Notes: generated by a model from the sequence alone, not told the origin. A stretch of DNA of 64,000 bases from Bacteroidota bacterium (GCA_020161395.1 JAIUOE010000002.1:591920-655919), one strand, 5' to 3'; positions 41,947 through 51,484 are shown, counted from the stretch's first letter. Made by a program: numbers and translations.

Positions 41947-43953
41947 ATGGAAAAGTACCTATACAGGATTCTGATCACTGTTGCGTTAGTAGCTCTGTCG
42001 ATATATTTCTTATATCCCACATACCAGGACTACCTTAAAACTGCAGAGATAAAAGAAAAAGTTTCCGCTCACGAGAAATTTTTGAACAAGACCTACCCGG
42101 GGATGAAGAAGGAGACTCTTTCCGGTCTTCTTAAGAACTTTGAAGACAGTCTCAAGACTGTTGATGAAGATTACGCCAAAGTTAGAGCCAAAAGAGTTAA
42201 GCTCGGTCTCGATCTTCAGGGTGGAATGCGCGTCGTTCTTGAAGTGAACACCGCGCAGCTTCTGCAAAAGCTCGCCCAGGACCCCGATCCGGTATTTGTG
42301 AAGCTCCTTGATGAAGCTTCCAAAGAAGCCAACGCAAATGATGAATCTGTCGTTAATGTAATGGTCAGGAAACTGCAGGAGAAAAACATCCGCTTAAGCA
42401 GATATTTCGGCAATATCGATCAGGATGATGCCAAAATTTCAGCACAGCTTAAAGATCAGGCAACTGATGCGGTTACAAGAGCCGAACAGATCTTGAGAAA
42501 CCGTATCGACCAGTATGGTGTTTCAGAGCCCGTCATTCAAAAACAGGGTCAGAACCGTATTGTTGTAGAGCTTCCCGGTATCTCCAATGAAGAGGAAGCA
42601 AGACAGCTTATTCAGAGTACCGCACTCCTCGAATTCAAAATGGTCAGAGAACCCCAGTATGCCTTTAACCTGATTACCAGAATTAACAATTCTCTCGCAG
42701 GCGGCAAGGTTGAAGAAGAAAAGACTGATAAAGTTGATTCCACTAAAAAAACCGATACCACCGCTGTTGCAAAAACTGATAAAAAGGCTGAGACCAAAAC
42801 TGATTCGACTGCTGTTGCAAAAGTTGACTCCGGCAAAAAAACAGATACAAACATTGCTGCCAAAACTGACACAGGGAAAAAATCTCCTGAACAGCTCGCC
42901 AAAGAGAATCCAATTTTTGCTCTCATTTCACCAAGTGAACAAACTGGTGAAATTTATGTTCCCGCTTCAAACAAGGAAAAATTGCAGAGACTGCTGAATT
43001 CGCAGATAGCCCAGGCAATTATGGGCGAAAATGACGAATTCGTCTTTTCAAACCATACCTTCCTTTCTGACAAGGGAGAAAAAATTTACACCCTCTTCTG
43101 TGTGAACAAAAAACCTGAACTTACAGGTGGAGTTATTACAGAAGCTGTGGGCACTCCCGATCCGGGAGGCGCTGCCGGTGCTGTTGTTTCCATGACAATG
43201 AACTCAGAGGGTTCTGTTGAGTGGGCTCGCATCACAGGTGCAAATGTTGATAAAAGATGTGCTATAGTGCTCGATGGTGTCGTTTACTCAGCACCTGTTA
43301 TCAAGAACAAAATTACCGGTGGCAGAAGCCAGATTGACGGTATGAAAGATCTTAACGAAGCAAAGCTTCTTGCAAACATCCTTAATGCAGGTGCTTTCGC
43401 TGCTCCTGTTGACATTATTGAAGAAAGAACAGTAGGACCATCACTCGGTGAGGATTCAATTTCTGCCGGTTTGCAGTCCGTTCTTTTTGGTTTCGCTCTC
43501 GTGGCACTTTTCATGATTGTATATTACAAAGGTGCAGGTGGAATTGCTTCTTTTGCGCTCGTCTTTGTGATTCTCCTTATCATCGGTACACTTGCTGCTT
43601 TCGGAGCTACGCTTACCCTCCCCGGTATCGCAGGTATCGTGCTGACGATTGGTATGGCTGTGGATTCAAATGTACTGATTTATGAAAGAATTCGAGAAGA
43701 GATGGCTCTGGGTAAAACCATGAAAGCCGCTGTTGAAGGCGGATTCGCCAAAGCAGGTGCTGCCATTTGGGATTCAAACATAACTACTCTCATTACCAGT
43801 ATAATCCTCTACCAGTTCGGTACAGGTCCTGTACAGGGTTTCGCACTGACTCTTATGATTGGTATTCTTACTTCTCTGTTTGGTGCCCTCGTTATTGCGA
43901 AGGTTATTTTCGAATATTTCACCGACAAGGGTCACCCTGTTTCGATCGGTTAA
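41947..43953 (+). CDS. secD: Protein translocase subunit SecD
   Basis: Inner-membrane RND-type factor (668 aa) that, with SecF, uses the proton gradient to pull exported proteins through SecYEG. It has an N-terminal membrane helix (about 8-24), LGLDLQGGMRVVLEV (76-90), the large P1 periplasmic domain, and then five C-terminal helices with GMAVDSNVLIYERIREEM. A low-complexity insert of about 60 residues (about 253-315), rich in Lys, Thr, Asp and Ala, interrupts P1 and is not a normal family element. The ribosome site just before the ATG is weak. It is followed 32 bp on by secF. Confidence 0.96.
   Translation: MEKYLYRILITVALVALSIYFLYPTYQDYLKTAEIKEKVSAHEKFLNKTYPGMKKETLSGLLKNFEDSLKTVDEDYAKVRAKRVKLGLDLQGGMRVVLEVNTAQLLQKLAQDPDPVFVKLLDEASKEANANDESVVNVMVRKLQEKNIRLSRYFGNIDQDDAKISAQLKDQATDAVTRAEQILRNRIDQYGVSEPVIQKQGQNRIVVELPGISNEEEARQLIQSTALLEFKMVREPQYAFNLITRINNSLAGGKVEEEKTDKVDSTKKTDTTAVAKTDKKAETKTDSTAVAKVDSGKKTDTNIAAKTDTGKKSPEQLAKENPIFALISPSEQTGEIYVPASNKEKLQRLLNSQIAQAIMGENDEFVFSNHTFLSDKGEKIYTLFCVNKKPELTGGVITEAVGTPDPGGAAGAVVSMTMNSEGSVEWARITGANVDKRCAIVLDGVVYSAPVIKNKITGGRSQIDGMKDLNEAKLLANILNAGAFAAPVDIIEERTVGPSLGEDSISAGLQSVLFGFALVALFMIVYYKGAGGIASFALVFVILLIIGTLAAFGATLTLPGIAGIVLTIGMAVDSNVLIYERIREEMALGKTMKAAVEGGFAKAGAAIWDSNITTLITSIILYQFGTGPVQGFALTLMIGILTSLFGALVIAKVIFEYFTDKGHPVSIG
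42711..42890 (+). repeat. Low-complexity repeat inside secD
   Basis: Imperfect tandem units encoding TDSTAVAK, TDTTAVAK, DSGKKTDT and KTDTGKK-like segments. It is in frame, adds about 60 residues to the SecD P1 domain, and is predicted to be disordered and highly charged. The DNA repeats (GCTGTTGCAAAA twice) point to expansion by slippage. Confidence 0.75.
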
Positions 43954-43985
43954 TCTTAAAAGGTTTTTAAGGAGCTAAATAAATA

Positions 43986-45128
43986 ATGCGAATTTTTCAT
44001 AATCTAAATGTTGATTTTATGGGCAAGAGGAAATATTTCTATATCCTCTCGACCACAATTTTTGTCCTCGGTTTAATCAGTATTTTTGCCAGAGGATTGC
44101 AATTTGGTATCGACTTTAAAGGTGGTACTGAAGTAGTGCTTGAGTTCGAAAAGGTTATCGATATCACCAAAGTTAGAGATTATCTTGAGAATTCAGGTTT
44201 GGGAAACATCGAAGTTAAAACCTTCGGCGCAGAAACAGGTGCCCTGATCAGAACTGAAGTCCAGGATATTCCTGCTTCGATCAAACCTAAATTGCTTGGC
44301 GTCATTGAAGGGAATTTAACCAAAGCTTATCCGGGGATTAAAATTGATAAGATTTTTGACTCGGTTAAAAGCTCGGTTACCTACAAATTTGCCGGTCCGG
44401 ACACTGCAACAAAAGTAAGCCAGTTACTTTTCGAACAGGGTTTCCAGGCTTCACGAGTCTCTTTTGAAGCAGGCAACTCTGAAGTTATTGTAAGAGTCGG
44501 TGTCTCTGATGTTATCAAAGAGAACCTTAAGGAAAAACTAACAGGTAACAACTTTAAAGTTCTTAGAGAAGACAGAATCGGACCGAAAGTTGGAAACGAG
44601 TTGAAAAGAGATGCAATTATAGCAGTGGTACTTTCATTGCTCGGTATCCTCATCTATCTCGCTTTCAGATTCAAATTCCTCTTTGCTTCAACTGCGGTCG
44701 TTGCACTTTTTCATGATGTGTTGCTCTCGATTGGTCTCTTCTCTCTCTTTTACGGGGTAATTCCCGGACTTAATCTCGAGATTGACCTTACCATTGTTGC
44801 AGCATTCCTGACACTCATTGGTTACTCAATTAATGATACCGTAATTGTATTCGACAGAGTGAGAGAGACGATGAAAATACATAAAGGTGGTAACCTCGAA
44901 GTTTTGATGAATGAAGCTGTGAATAAAACCATGAGCAGAACCATCCTTACCGGTGGAACGACCCTTATGGGCGTTGTGATTCTTCTTCTGGTGGGTGGTG
45001 AAGTGCTAAGAGCATTTGCATTCACTCTTTTCTTCGGTATTATCGTCGGTACTTATTCTTCGATTTTTGTGGCAAGTGCCCTTGCTCTCGACTATTCAAA
45101 GAAATATAAAGTAAAGATTGACTTCTAA
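43986..45128 (+). CDS. secF: Protein translocase subunit SecF
   Basis: Six-helix partner of SecD (380 aa). N-terminal helix, FGIDFKGGTEVVLEF (41-55), periplasmic domain, then GYSINDTVIVFDRVRETM and the helix-rich C-terminus with TLFFGIIVGTYSSIFVASAL. AAGGAG precedes the ATG. It is co-transcribed with secD and followed by a terminator. yajC, often upstream, is absent. Confidence 0.97.
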   Translation: MRIFHNLNVDFMGKRKYFYILSTTIFVLGLISIFARGLQFGIDFKGGTEVVLEFEKVIDITKVRDYLENSGLGNIEVKTFGAETGALIRTEVQDIPASIKPKLLGVIEGNLTKAYPGIKIDKIFDSVKSSVTYKFAGPDTATKVSQLLFEQGFQASRVSFEAGNSEVIVRVGVSDVIKENLKEKLTGNNFKVLREDRIGPKVGNELKRDAIIAVVLSLLGILIYLAFRFKFLFASTAVVALFHDVLLSIGLFSLFYGVIPGLNLEIDLTIVAAFLTLIGYSINDTVIVFDRVRETMKIHKGGNLEVLMNEAVNKTMSRTILTGGTTLMGVVILLLVGGEVLRAFAFTLFFGIIVGTYSSIFVASALALDYSKKYKVKIDF

Positions 45129-45152
45129 GATAAGGAAGTAATTTACCATTGT

Positions 45153-45184
45153 AAGGCTGTCTCGAGAGGGGCAGCCTTTTTTAT
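45153..45184 (+). terminator. Rho-independent terminator after secDF
   Basis: AAGGCTG and CAGCCTT flank a second pairing (CTC/GAG), followed by TTTTTTATTTT. It begins 24 bp after the secF stop and ends at the dedA stop. The stem could also serve the opposite strand, though no T tract exists there. Confidence 0.85.
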
Positions 45185-45831
45185 TTTAAATGTTTTTTGC
45201 GGATTAACCAGTTGTGGAGAGCTTTGTAACCCATCGGTATCACCGATGCAAAAGCAACTATGAAAAGCGTAAGGGTAAGATTTTTCTGAACGAATGGAAT
45301 ATGTCCGAAGAAGTAACCCGCCCCGACATACAGCAGAATGTAAATCGCAGCCGAAAGAAGACTGGAAAGAATGAATGTTGAAAACTTCATTTTAACGATT
45401 CCGGCAACGAACGGTGCAAAAGTTCTTACCATCGGAAAATAGCGGGCGAGGAACATGGTTGTTTTGCCATGCTTCTTGAAAAATCCTTCTGTGGCGATCA
45501 GATATGAGGGTCGAATGAACCTGTTATCCATTTTATATGCTCTGTCACCGAGTCGTCTGCCTATTCCATAATTGAAGATATCTCCAATAAACACTGCCAT
45601 TGTAAAAAGCAGATAAAGAGCATAGGGGTTCAACTGTCCGGCTGCTGCTATTGTGCCGGCTGCGAAAAGAATGGTAACACCGGGCAAAAGTGGTGTAAGA
45701 ACAAAATTCGTCTCCAGCAGAATTAAAACGAAAAGAAAAAGGTATGTTATGTTGCCGTATTCGGAGATTATTACACTGAGATAGCCATCCAGGTGGTTTA
45801 CTATCTCCCACACATGTCCAAGAAATTCCAT
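45181..45831 (-). CDS. DedA-family membrane protein
   Basis: A 216 aa polytopic protein of the DedA/SNARE-associated family, implicated in undecaprenyl-phosphate or phospholipid flipping. Family marks: the re-entrant region ETNFVLTPLLPG (40-51), GDIFNYGIGRRLGD, and ARYFPMVRTFAPFVAG with the conserved Arg residues. It ends in a basic tail (LIRKKHLK). It stands alone, convergent with secF. Confidence 0.93.
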   Translation of the reverse strand: MEFLGHVWEIVNHLDGYLSVIISEYGNITYLFLFVLILLETNFVLTPLLPGVTILFAAGTIAAAGQLNPYALYLLFTMAVFIGDIFNYGIGRRLGDRAYKMDNRFIRPSYLIATEGFFKKHGKTTMFLARYFPMVRTFAPFVAGIVKMKFSTFILSSLLSAAIYILLYVGAGYFFGHIPFVQKNLTLTLFIVAFASVIPMGYKALHNWLIRKKHLK

Positions 45832-45967
45832 TAATTAACTTTCTACAGGTCATTGAGCACCGGTATATCCCTGTCGAGATATCATACTCTAAAATCGATT
45901 TAAACTAACTGCCAAATTTACGAACTTTAAGCTGTTAGAAAAGATAAATTTTTAGAGCCTTACTCTT

Positions 45968-46276
45968 TCAGATCCTGCTCTTCATTCTCTCCTCATAGGC
46001 GGAATCCCATTCTTCTTTTTTCAGATCGTACCGGTCGGCAATCATATCATTTGGATAGAAGAAATTCCCGACTACAATTCCTGTAACTGCATCATGCAGT
46101 TCTATATTTAGATGACCTTCACTTGTATAATGAATGTCGTCAAATTCTCCCCTGCCGGTAATTCCGGTGAAAAGATAAAAATCATGTGCCATTTTACCAT
46201 TTGGAAGAAATATTGTTCTGACCACAACAGCGTGATCGTTTCCCCTCGAGTGCAACTCTACTTTGTCCTTTAACAT
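45968..46276 (-). CDS. Hypothetical protein, 102 aa
   Basis: Not recognised. A soluble, strand-rich small protein with no signal peptide (MLKDKVELHSRGNDHAVVV..., then a GRGEFDDIHY turn and a charged helix KKEEWDSAYEERMK at the end). The start at 46276 has a strong GGAGGTC ribosome site, so it is a real gene. It is single, between dedA and the divergent flavin reductase. The 136 bp gap to dedA holds nothing recognised. Confidence 0.7.
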   Translation of the reverse strand: MLKDKVELHSRGNDHAVVVRTIFLPNGKMAHDFYLFTGITGRGEFDDIHYTSEGHLNIELHDAVTGIVVGNFFYPNDMIADRYDLKKEEWDSAYEERMKSRI

Positions 46277-46438
46277 GGCGACCTCCGGACACTTTTGGAT
46301 TTCACTTTGGTTTACTGTGATACAAAGTCAGCAGAAATTCACAGTTGAAAGCTAAACTCTTTTTTGAATTTTCCTATACACCTGGTAAAAAAATATTTCA
46401 GCTTCCATATTGAATTTATTTCGGTGATGAAAGGTTAA

Positions 46439-47107
46439 ATGAGTATAAAATCTGCAACAACCCGGTTTATCAAAATGAAATTCAACAAAGAATCGATAGC
46501 CATTCTTGAAAAACAATATCGTACCAACCTGATTAATTCAGTAACAGGCTTCAAAAGTGCAAATCTCATTGGCACCGTCGACGCGCAGGGGAACAATAAT
46601 CTCTCCATTTTCAGCTCTGTGGTGCATCTAGGCGCTAATCCTCCCCTGATCGGACTTGTTATGCGACCTGTAACTGTCGTTCGAGATTCCTTTGACAATA
46701 TTATCTCGACAGGATTTTACACGGTTAACCATGTATCTAAGGAATTCTATAAGGCTGCTCATCAGACTTCTGCGAGATATCCAAAGGGAGTTTCCGAATT
46801 TGAAGCTGTTGGTCTTACTCCATGGTTCTCAGAAATATTACCCGCACCTTATGTTGCAGAATCCCCGGTCAAATTAGGGGTAAAATATCTTGAAATGCAT
46901 GAAATCAAAGCGAATAACACAATTTTTATCGTTGGCGAAATCGTCGAAGCGATTATTCCGGATAACCTGATTCTTCCAGACGGATTTATCGATCTGGAAA
47001 AAGAAGGTGCTGTAGCAATATCGGGACTTGACAGTTACCACACTACTTCCCGTCTCGCACGCCTTGCTTATGCCAAACCCGGTAAGGCTCCAGGGGAGAT
47101 TCAATGA
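46439..47107 (+). CDS. Flavin reductase-like FMN-binding protein
   Basis: A 222 aa split-barrel flavoprotein (flavin reductase-like domain, PF01613 type). Recognised by FKSANLIGTVDAQGNNNLS, the VHLGANPPLIGLVMRP segment with the FMN phosphate-binding region, and STGFYTVNHVSKEF with the later FEAVGLTP. Such proteins reduce or carry flavin for monooxygenases or other partners. The start follows AAAGG; ATG 12 codons further on is an alternative. It overlaps the DUF2805-type gene by 4 nt (ATGA). Confidence 0.85.
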   Translation: MSIKSATTRFIKMKFNKESIAILEKQYRTNLINSVTGFKSANLIGTVDAQGNNNLSIFSSVVHLGANPPLIGLVMRPVTVVRDSFDNIISTGFYTVNHVSKEFYKAAHQTSARYPKGVSEFEAVGLTPWFSEILPAPYVAESPVKLGVKYLEMHEIKANNTIFIVGEIVEAIIPDNLILPDGFIDLEKEGAVAISGLDSYHTTSRLARLAYAKPGKAPGEIQ

Positions 47108-47352
47108 AAACTGAAGAAATATCACACCCCGAGATCTCCAGAATAATTGAAATGGCATGGGAAGACAGAACCCCATTTGAAGCTATCGAAAAACAATTCG
47201 GGTTGAAAGAGAACGATGTCAGAGCCATTATGAGACGCGAAATGAAACCATCAAGTTTCAGGATGTGGCGCGAAAGGGTAAATGGAAGGAAGACAAAACA
47301 CCTTAAGTTACGATCAGAAAGCGTCAGGCGATTTAAAAGCCACAATCAGTAG
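47104..47352 (+). CDS. DUF2805/TIGR03643-type small protein
   Basis: An 82 aa basic protein. The central motif IIEMAWEDRTPFEAIEKQFG, then REMKPSSFRMWRERVNGRKTKH, is that of the DUF2805 family, found in marine and Bacteroidota genomes and of unknown function. The first half looks like a short helix-turn-helix (TPFEAIEKQFGLKENDVRAI), so nucleic acid binding is possible. Translationally coupled to the flavin reductase gene. Confidence 0.85.
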   Translation: MKTEEISHPEISRIIEMAWEDRTPFEAIEKQFGLKENDVRAIMRREMKPSSFRMWRERVNGRKTKHLKLRSESVRRFKSHNQ

Positions 47353-47472
47353 AATCTGTATCATTATTGATTCTGGTTTTATCCCCATGTAAAGGTTTTT
47401 AACATGTTTTGAATATATTTGTCCCGGTAATTTGTTCAGTTCCCGACACTTTGTTCAAACAGGAATCCTTCG

Positions 47473-48393
47473 ATGAAATTTCTAAATCCCTTTAGAAAAA
47501 AGACAATCGGACTTGCTCTCGGAAGTGGTGCTGCAAGAGGAATCGCACATATCGGTGTACTCAAAGCTCTCCGGGAGAAGAATATAAAACTTGACTATAT
47601 TTCGGGTTGCAGTATGGGGGCACTTATCGGTGGTGCCTACGCTGCCGGAATGTCCGTCAAGCAACTGGAAGATATCGCTACTCAAAACGACTGGAAACTG
47701 ATGGCGAAAATGTTTTTCCCCTCCTTTTCCCGTTCCTCTCTTGTTAAGTCAAAATTCCTTGAGGAATTTATTCTCTCCATCTTTGGAGATAAAAACTTCA
47801 ACGATCTTAAAATTCCTTTTTCTGCTGTAGCCACGGACATAAATACCGGTGAACCTGTTATCCTCGATTCCGGTGACCTGAAGTCCGCAATAAGGGCAAG
47901 TGTTTCAATCCCTGTGATGTTTGTTCCGGCAAGCATAAACGGCAGAAGACTGGCGGATGGCGCCCTCGTTAACCCGGTTCCTGTTGACATCCTGAAGAAC
48001 AAAAAAATCGACAAAATTATCGCCGTAAGTATCACCGGCACTTCGCCTGTGATAGCCCCGTCAGAGCAGATCCAACATCCTGTGTTACTCGATCCTCGCG
48101 TCGCCTCTCTTTCCATAAATGAGAAGATCCAGGAATTGCTCAAAAAACCTTTCGAGATGCTTGGCAAAAAAAGCGAGGAGAAAGAGCCCGATCCAACCAT
48201 GTGGAATGTAATGGCTCAGTCCTTCTTCATCGTCCAGGATCAAATCAGCCGCCTGAACATGCAGGTTGCAAAACCCGATATCCTCATCACCCCCGACACC
48301 CGTGACTTTTCCCTTCTTGACTTCACAAAAGTGAAAGAGCTCATCGAGATTGGCTATATCTCCGCAATGCAAAAACTTGATGAGGGCAGATAA
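47473..48393 (+). CDS. Patatin-like phospholipase (RssA/NTE type)
   Basis: A 306 aa cytoplasmic serine lipase. Oxyanion loop GSGAARGIAHIG (17-28), nucleophile Ser47 in GCSMGA, and dyad Asp162 in LADGALVNPVP. It has no signal peptide. The acidic stretch near 235 (KKSEEKEPDP) is a flexible loop. Predicted to hydrolyse acyl chains of phospholipids or related esters; the substrate is unknown. Single gene. Confidence 0.93.
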   Translation: MKFLNPFRKKTIGLALGSGAARGIAHIGVLKALREKNIKLDYISGCSMGALIGGAYAAGMSVKQLEDIATQNDWKLMAKMFFPSFSRSSLVKSKFLEEFILSIFGDKNFNDLKIPFSAVATDINTGEPVILDSGDLKSAIRASVSIPVMFVPASINGRRLADGALVNPVPVDILKNKKIDKIIAVSITGTSPVIAPSEQIQHPVLLDPRVASLSINEKIQELLKKPFEMLGKKSEEKEPDPTMWNVMAQSFFIVQDQISRLNMQVAKPDILITPDTRDFSLLDFTKVKELIEIGYISAMQKLDEGR

Positions 48394-48431
48394 AAATCTT
48401 AAAATTCAGAATAAATTTTTTAACATATAAA

Positions 48432-48461
48432 TTGAATATTTTTTCATATTTTAAATATATA
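48432..48461 (+). promoter_or_regulatory. Candidate promoter of the mobile mystery A/B pair
   Basis: TTGAAT, 18 bp spacer, TATATA in a very AT-rich leader, 40 bp before the first ATG. A reasonable sigma70-like match; AT-richness raises the chance of a random hit. Confidence 0.4.
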
Positions 48462-48501
48462 CATTTATTTTTATCCACAGATTTCAATTTATAGCTTTAA
48501 A

Positions 48502-48969
48502 ATGAATAGACAGAAAAGAAAACTGGAACTGAGTCAGCTTCGAAGTAAAATGTCCAGGATCGCTTCTCTGGAATCAGCAATAGCTGTTCCAAAGGCCGGT
48601 TGGCTCTTTGCCATAAGAAGAGCAATGGGTATGTCACTGAGGCATCTGGCAACGAGACTTAACATGTCGCCTCAAGGGATTGCACAATTGGAAGAAAGAG
48701 AGAGGGATGAAACTGTCACCCTCGGGAAATTGCGCGAAGCAGGCAATGCAATGGGGATGAAACTTGTTTACGGATTTATTCCAATTAATGAATCAATGGA
48801 AGAGCTGGTACTAAAGAGAGCAATACAAATTGCCACTGAGATTGTGCATCAATCTGCTCATACTATGGAATTGGAAAATCAGGGGGTCTCCAACAGTAGA
48901 ATTGATGAAGCAATTAATGATATTATCCGCGATTTGATTGAAAATAAACCGGGGAAATTATGGGACTGA
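48502..48969 (+). CDS. Mobile mystery protein A (Xre-type regulator)
   Basis: A 155 aa protein of the mobile mystery protein A family. It has an N-terminal helix, then an Xre helix-turn-helix (GWLFAIRRAMGMSLRHLATR, then LNMSPQGIAQLEERE; about 33-70) and a helical C-terminus. The partner is the Fic protein encoded next, with a 10 nt overlap. By analogy with Xre-Fic pairs it likely represses the operon and may neutralise the Fic protein; that is inference. Slightly AT-rich and named for its patchy distribution between genomes. Confidence 0.9.
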   Translation: MNRQKRKLELSQLRSKMSRIASLESAIAVPKAGWLFAIRRAMGMSLRHLATRLNMSPQGIAQLEERERDETVTLGKLREAGNAMGMKLVYGFIPINESMEELVLKRAIQIATEIVHQSAHTMELENQGVSNSRIDEAINDIIRDLIENKPGKLWD

Positions 48970-49556
48970 TTCCAGATTACGAAGATGAACAGACACCGTT
49001 GGAACCGGATGAGATGGAAGGCTTACTGATCAAAACTATATCAACTCGTGGAGAACTCGATGAATTTGAACAGCTCGGGGTCGCAAACGCTGTAAAATGG
49101 GTTCGTTTAAGTAATTTTAACACTTATGAAATTCTCTCTGTTGAATTTATTCAGAAGTTACACAGGGTTATGTTTAAAGATGTGTGGAGGTGGGCTGGTG
49201 AATTCAGAACGACGAACAAGAATATTGGTGTTGATAAATATCAAATCAGGCTTGAACTCAAGAACCTTTTGGAGAATTGTAATTTTTGGATAGAAAAGCA
49301 ATCTTTCCGGTACGATGAAATAGCAATCCGATTAAGTCACAGATTGGTCGTAATCCATCCATTCAGCAATGGAAACGGCAGACACTCAAGGCTTATGGCA
49401 GACATTCTGATTTCCAAATATTTTAATCAACCAATGTTTACATGGGGAAGCAGGAGCCTTGTAAAAAAAGGAGAAGCAAGAAGTGCATATCTTACAGCTC
49501 TGAAAGAAGCAGATGGTATGAACTATCAACCGCTAATGGATTTTGCCCGATCATAG
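48960..49556 (+). CDS. Mobile mystery protein B (Fic-domain protein)
   Basis: A 198 aa protein of the mobile mystery protein B family with a complete Fic core: HPFSNGNGRHSR (His133 to Arg144), the flap region FRTTNKNIGVD, and the upstream helix HRVMFKDVWRWAGEF. Fic enzymes usually transfer AMP from ATP to a hydroxyl on a target protein. I see no clear inhibitory (S/T)xxxE(G/N) helix inside this protein, so inhibition may come from the partner. The target is unknown. Confidence 0.92.
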   Translation: MGLIPDYEDEQTPLEPDEMEGLLIKTISTRGELDEFEQLGVANAVKWVRLSNFNTYEILSVEFIQKLHRVMFKDVWRWAGEFRTTNKNIGVDKYQIRLELKNLLENCNFWIEKQSFRYDEIAIRLSHRLVVIHPFSNGNGRHSRLMADILISKYFNQPMFTWGSRSLVKKGEARSAYLTALKEADGMNYQPLMDFARS

Positions 49557-49646
49557 AACAAGATCCAAATAAAAAAATCAAGTTACTTGTTTTAAGTGGA
49601 CGAAAAAATCACCATAAACCGGTAAAATCCTTCCCCTATTTCTTTG

Positions 49647-49654
49647 TAACTTTG
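49647..49654 (+). promoter_or_regulatory. Candidate Bacteroidota-type -7 box before lepA
   Basis: TAACTTTG fits TAnnTTTG, 36 bp upstream of the lepA ATG and 7 nt after a TTTC stretch. No convincing -33 element is seen. The ribosome site CCGGAG lies close to the ATG. Confidence 0.3.
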
Positions 49655-49690
49655 TAGTTACGAAAATTTAAAATTCCGAACCGGAGATAA

Positions 49691-51484
49691 ATGAATAATA
49701 TCAGAAACTTCTGCATAATTGCACACATCGACCATGGCAAAAGCACCATCGCTGACAGGCTGCTGGAAACCACCGGAACTGTAAGTGACCGGGAAGCCAA
49801 AGCCCAGATACTCGACAGTATGGACCTCGAAAGAGAACGCGGTATTACCATCAAATCACATGCCATTCAGATGGAATACAAGGCTAAAGACGGGGCTGGT
49901 TATGTTCTGAATTTGATAGACACTCCGGGGCATGTCGACTTTACATATGAAGTTTCCCGCTCCCTCGCTGCATGCGAAGGTGCCCTCCTGATAGTGGATG
50001 CCTCACAGGGCGTAGAGGCTCAGACAATTTCAAATCTCTATCTGGCAATTGGTGCCGGTCTCGAAATAATTCCCGTGCTAAATAAAATTGATTTACCCGG
50101 TGCTGAACCCGACAGAATTGCCCAGCAGGTAATTGAATTGCTCGGCTGTAAAAAAGAAGAGATTATCTACGCCAGCGCAAAAACCAAAATTGGAATTGTT
50201 GATATACTTGAAGCAGTGGTTGAAAAGATACCGCCACCAAAAGGCGATCCCGACAAACCTCTGCAGGCATTAATCTTTGACTCCGTATTCGATCCCTACA
50301 GAGGTGCCATCGCATATGTAAGAGTAATGAACGGTGTCATAAAAGAAAAAGAAAAAATCAGATTCTTCGCCCATGATAAAGAGTATATCGCCGAGGAAGT
50401 GGGTACACTTCGTCTCGGGAAAATAAGAACCGGTTCCATTACGGCAGGTAGTGTCGGCTATATCATCGGTGGCATAAAAGATGTTAAAGATACCAAGGTG
50501 GGTGATACCATCACTCACTCAAAAGGTGGAGCTGAAGATCCTCTTCCGGGGTACCAGGAAATAAAACCGATGGTTTACAGCGGTCTTTATCCCACGAACA
50601 CAGAAGATTTTGAAGACCTCCGTGATGCACTCGACAAATATATTCTGAACGATGCATCCCTCATTTACGAACCCGAAACTTCTGCCGCACTGGGATTCGG
50701 TTTCCGTTGCGGTTTCCTCGGGCTGCTTCACATGGAGATTGTTCAGGAACGCCTTTTCAGAGAGTTCGACCAGGCAATCATTACCACTCTCCCCAATGTG
50801 GAATATATAGTTTACAAAAGAAACGGTGAAAAAATCGTTGTTGATAATCCCGACCATATGCCACCTGCAGGGGATATCGATATCATTCAGGAACCGTATG
50901 TAAAAGCACAAATCGTCACCCCAAGCGAGTATGTCGGCGGTATTATGAAACTCGCCATGGATAAAAGGGGTATCTACAAAAATACGACCTATATAGACCC
51001 CACAAGAGCCGACTTAAGCTTTGAATTCCCTCTTTCTGAAATCATTTTCGATTTTTATGATAAATTGAAATCAATCTCAAGGGGTTACGCCTCGTTTGAT
51101 TATGAACTGATTGGTTATCAGGAATCTGATCTGATTAAACTGGATATCCTCCTTAACGCCGAACCTGTTGATGCTCTTTCCATGATTGTCCACAGGTCAA
51201 AGTCGTACGACTGGGGAAGAAAAGTCTGCGATAAACTAAAAGATCTGATTCCGCGTCAGTTGTTCGAAATTTCAATTCAGGCTGCAATCGGATCAAAAGT
51301 GATCTCTCGTTCAACTGTAAAAGCCATGCGTAAAAATGTTATCGCTAAATGCTACGGCGGCGACATTTCCCGTAAACGGAAACTCCTCGAGAAACAAAAA
51401 GAGGGTAAAAAACGGATGAAACAGGTAGGAAATGTGGAAATTCCGCAGGAAGCGTTCCTGGCAGTACTTCAGATTGAAGATTAA
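49691..51484 (+). CDS. lepA: Elongation factor 4 (LepA)
   Basis: Ribosomal translational GTPase (597 aa) that acts on stalled or misassembled ribosomes. G1 [14 protein letters not shown] (11-24), G2 region RGITIKSH, G3 [12 protein letters not shown]4 NKIDLPGA and G5 SAKTKIGI. LepA-specific C-terminal domain with [19 protein letters not shown] near the end. Complete and typical length. It is followed by a terminator, so lepB has its own promoter or relies on read-through. Confidence 0.98.
   Translation: MNNIRNFCIIAHIDHGKSTIADRLLETTGTVSDREAKAQILDSMDLERERGITIKSHAIQMEYKAKDGAGYVLNLIDTPGHVDFTYEVSRSLAACEGALLIVDASQGVEAQTISNLYLAIGAGLEIIPVLNKIDLPGAEPDRIAQQVIELLGCKKEEIIYASAKTKIGIVDILEAVVEKIPPPKGDPDKPLQALIFDSVFDPYRGAIAYVRVMNGVIKEKEKIRFFAHDKEYIAEEVGTLRLGKIRTGSITAGSVGYIIGGIKDVKDTKVGDTITHSKGGAEDPLPGYQEIKPMVYSGLYPTNTEDFEDLRDALDKYILNDASLIYEPETSAALGFGFRCGFLGLLHMEIVQERLFREFDQAIITTLPNVEYIVYKRNGEKIVVDNPDHMPPAGDIDIIQEPYVKAQIVTPSEYVGGIMKLAMDKRGIYKNTTYIDPTRADLSFEFPLSEIIFDFYDKLKSISRGYASFDYELIGYQESDLIKLDILLNAEPVDALSMIVHRSKSYDWGRKVCDKLKDLIPRQLFEISIQAAIGSKVISRSTVKAMRKNVIAKCYGGDISRKRKLLEKQKEGKKRMKQVGNVEIPQEAFLAVLQIED

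Noticed and set aside
48502..49556. Insertion sequence or integron cassette
   Set aside because: No transposase, integrase, terminal inverted repeats or target duplication visible around the mobile mystery pair.
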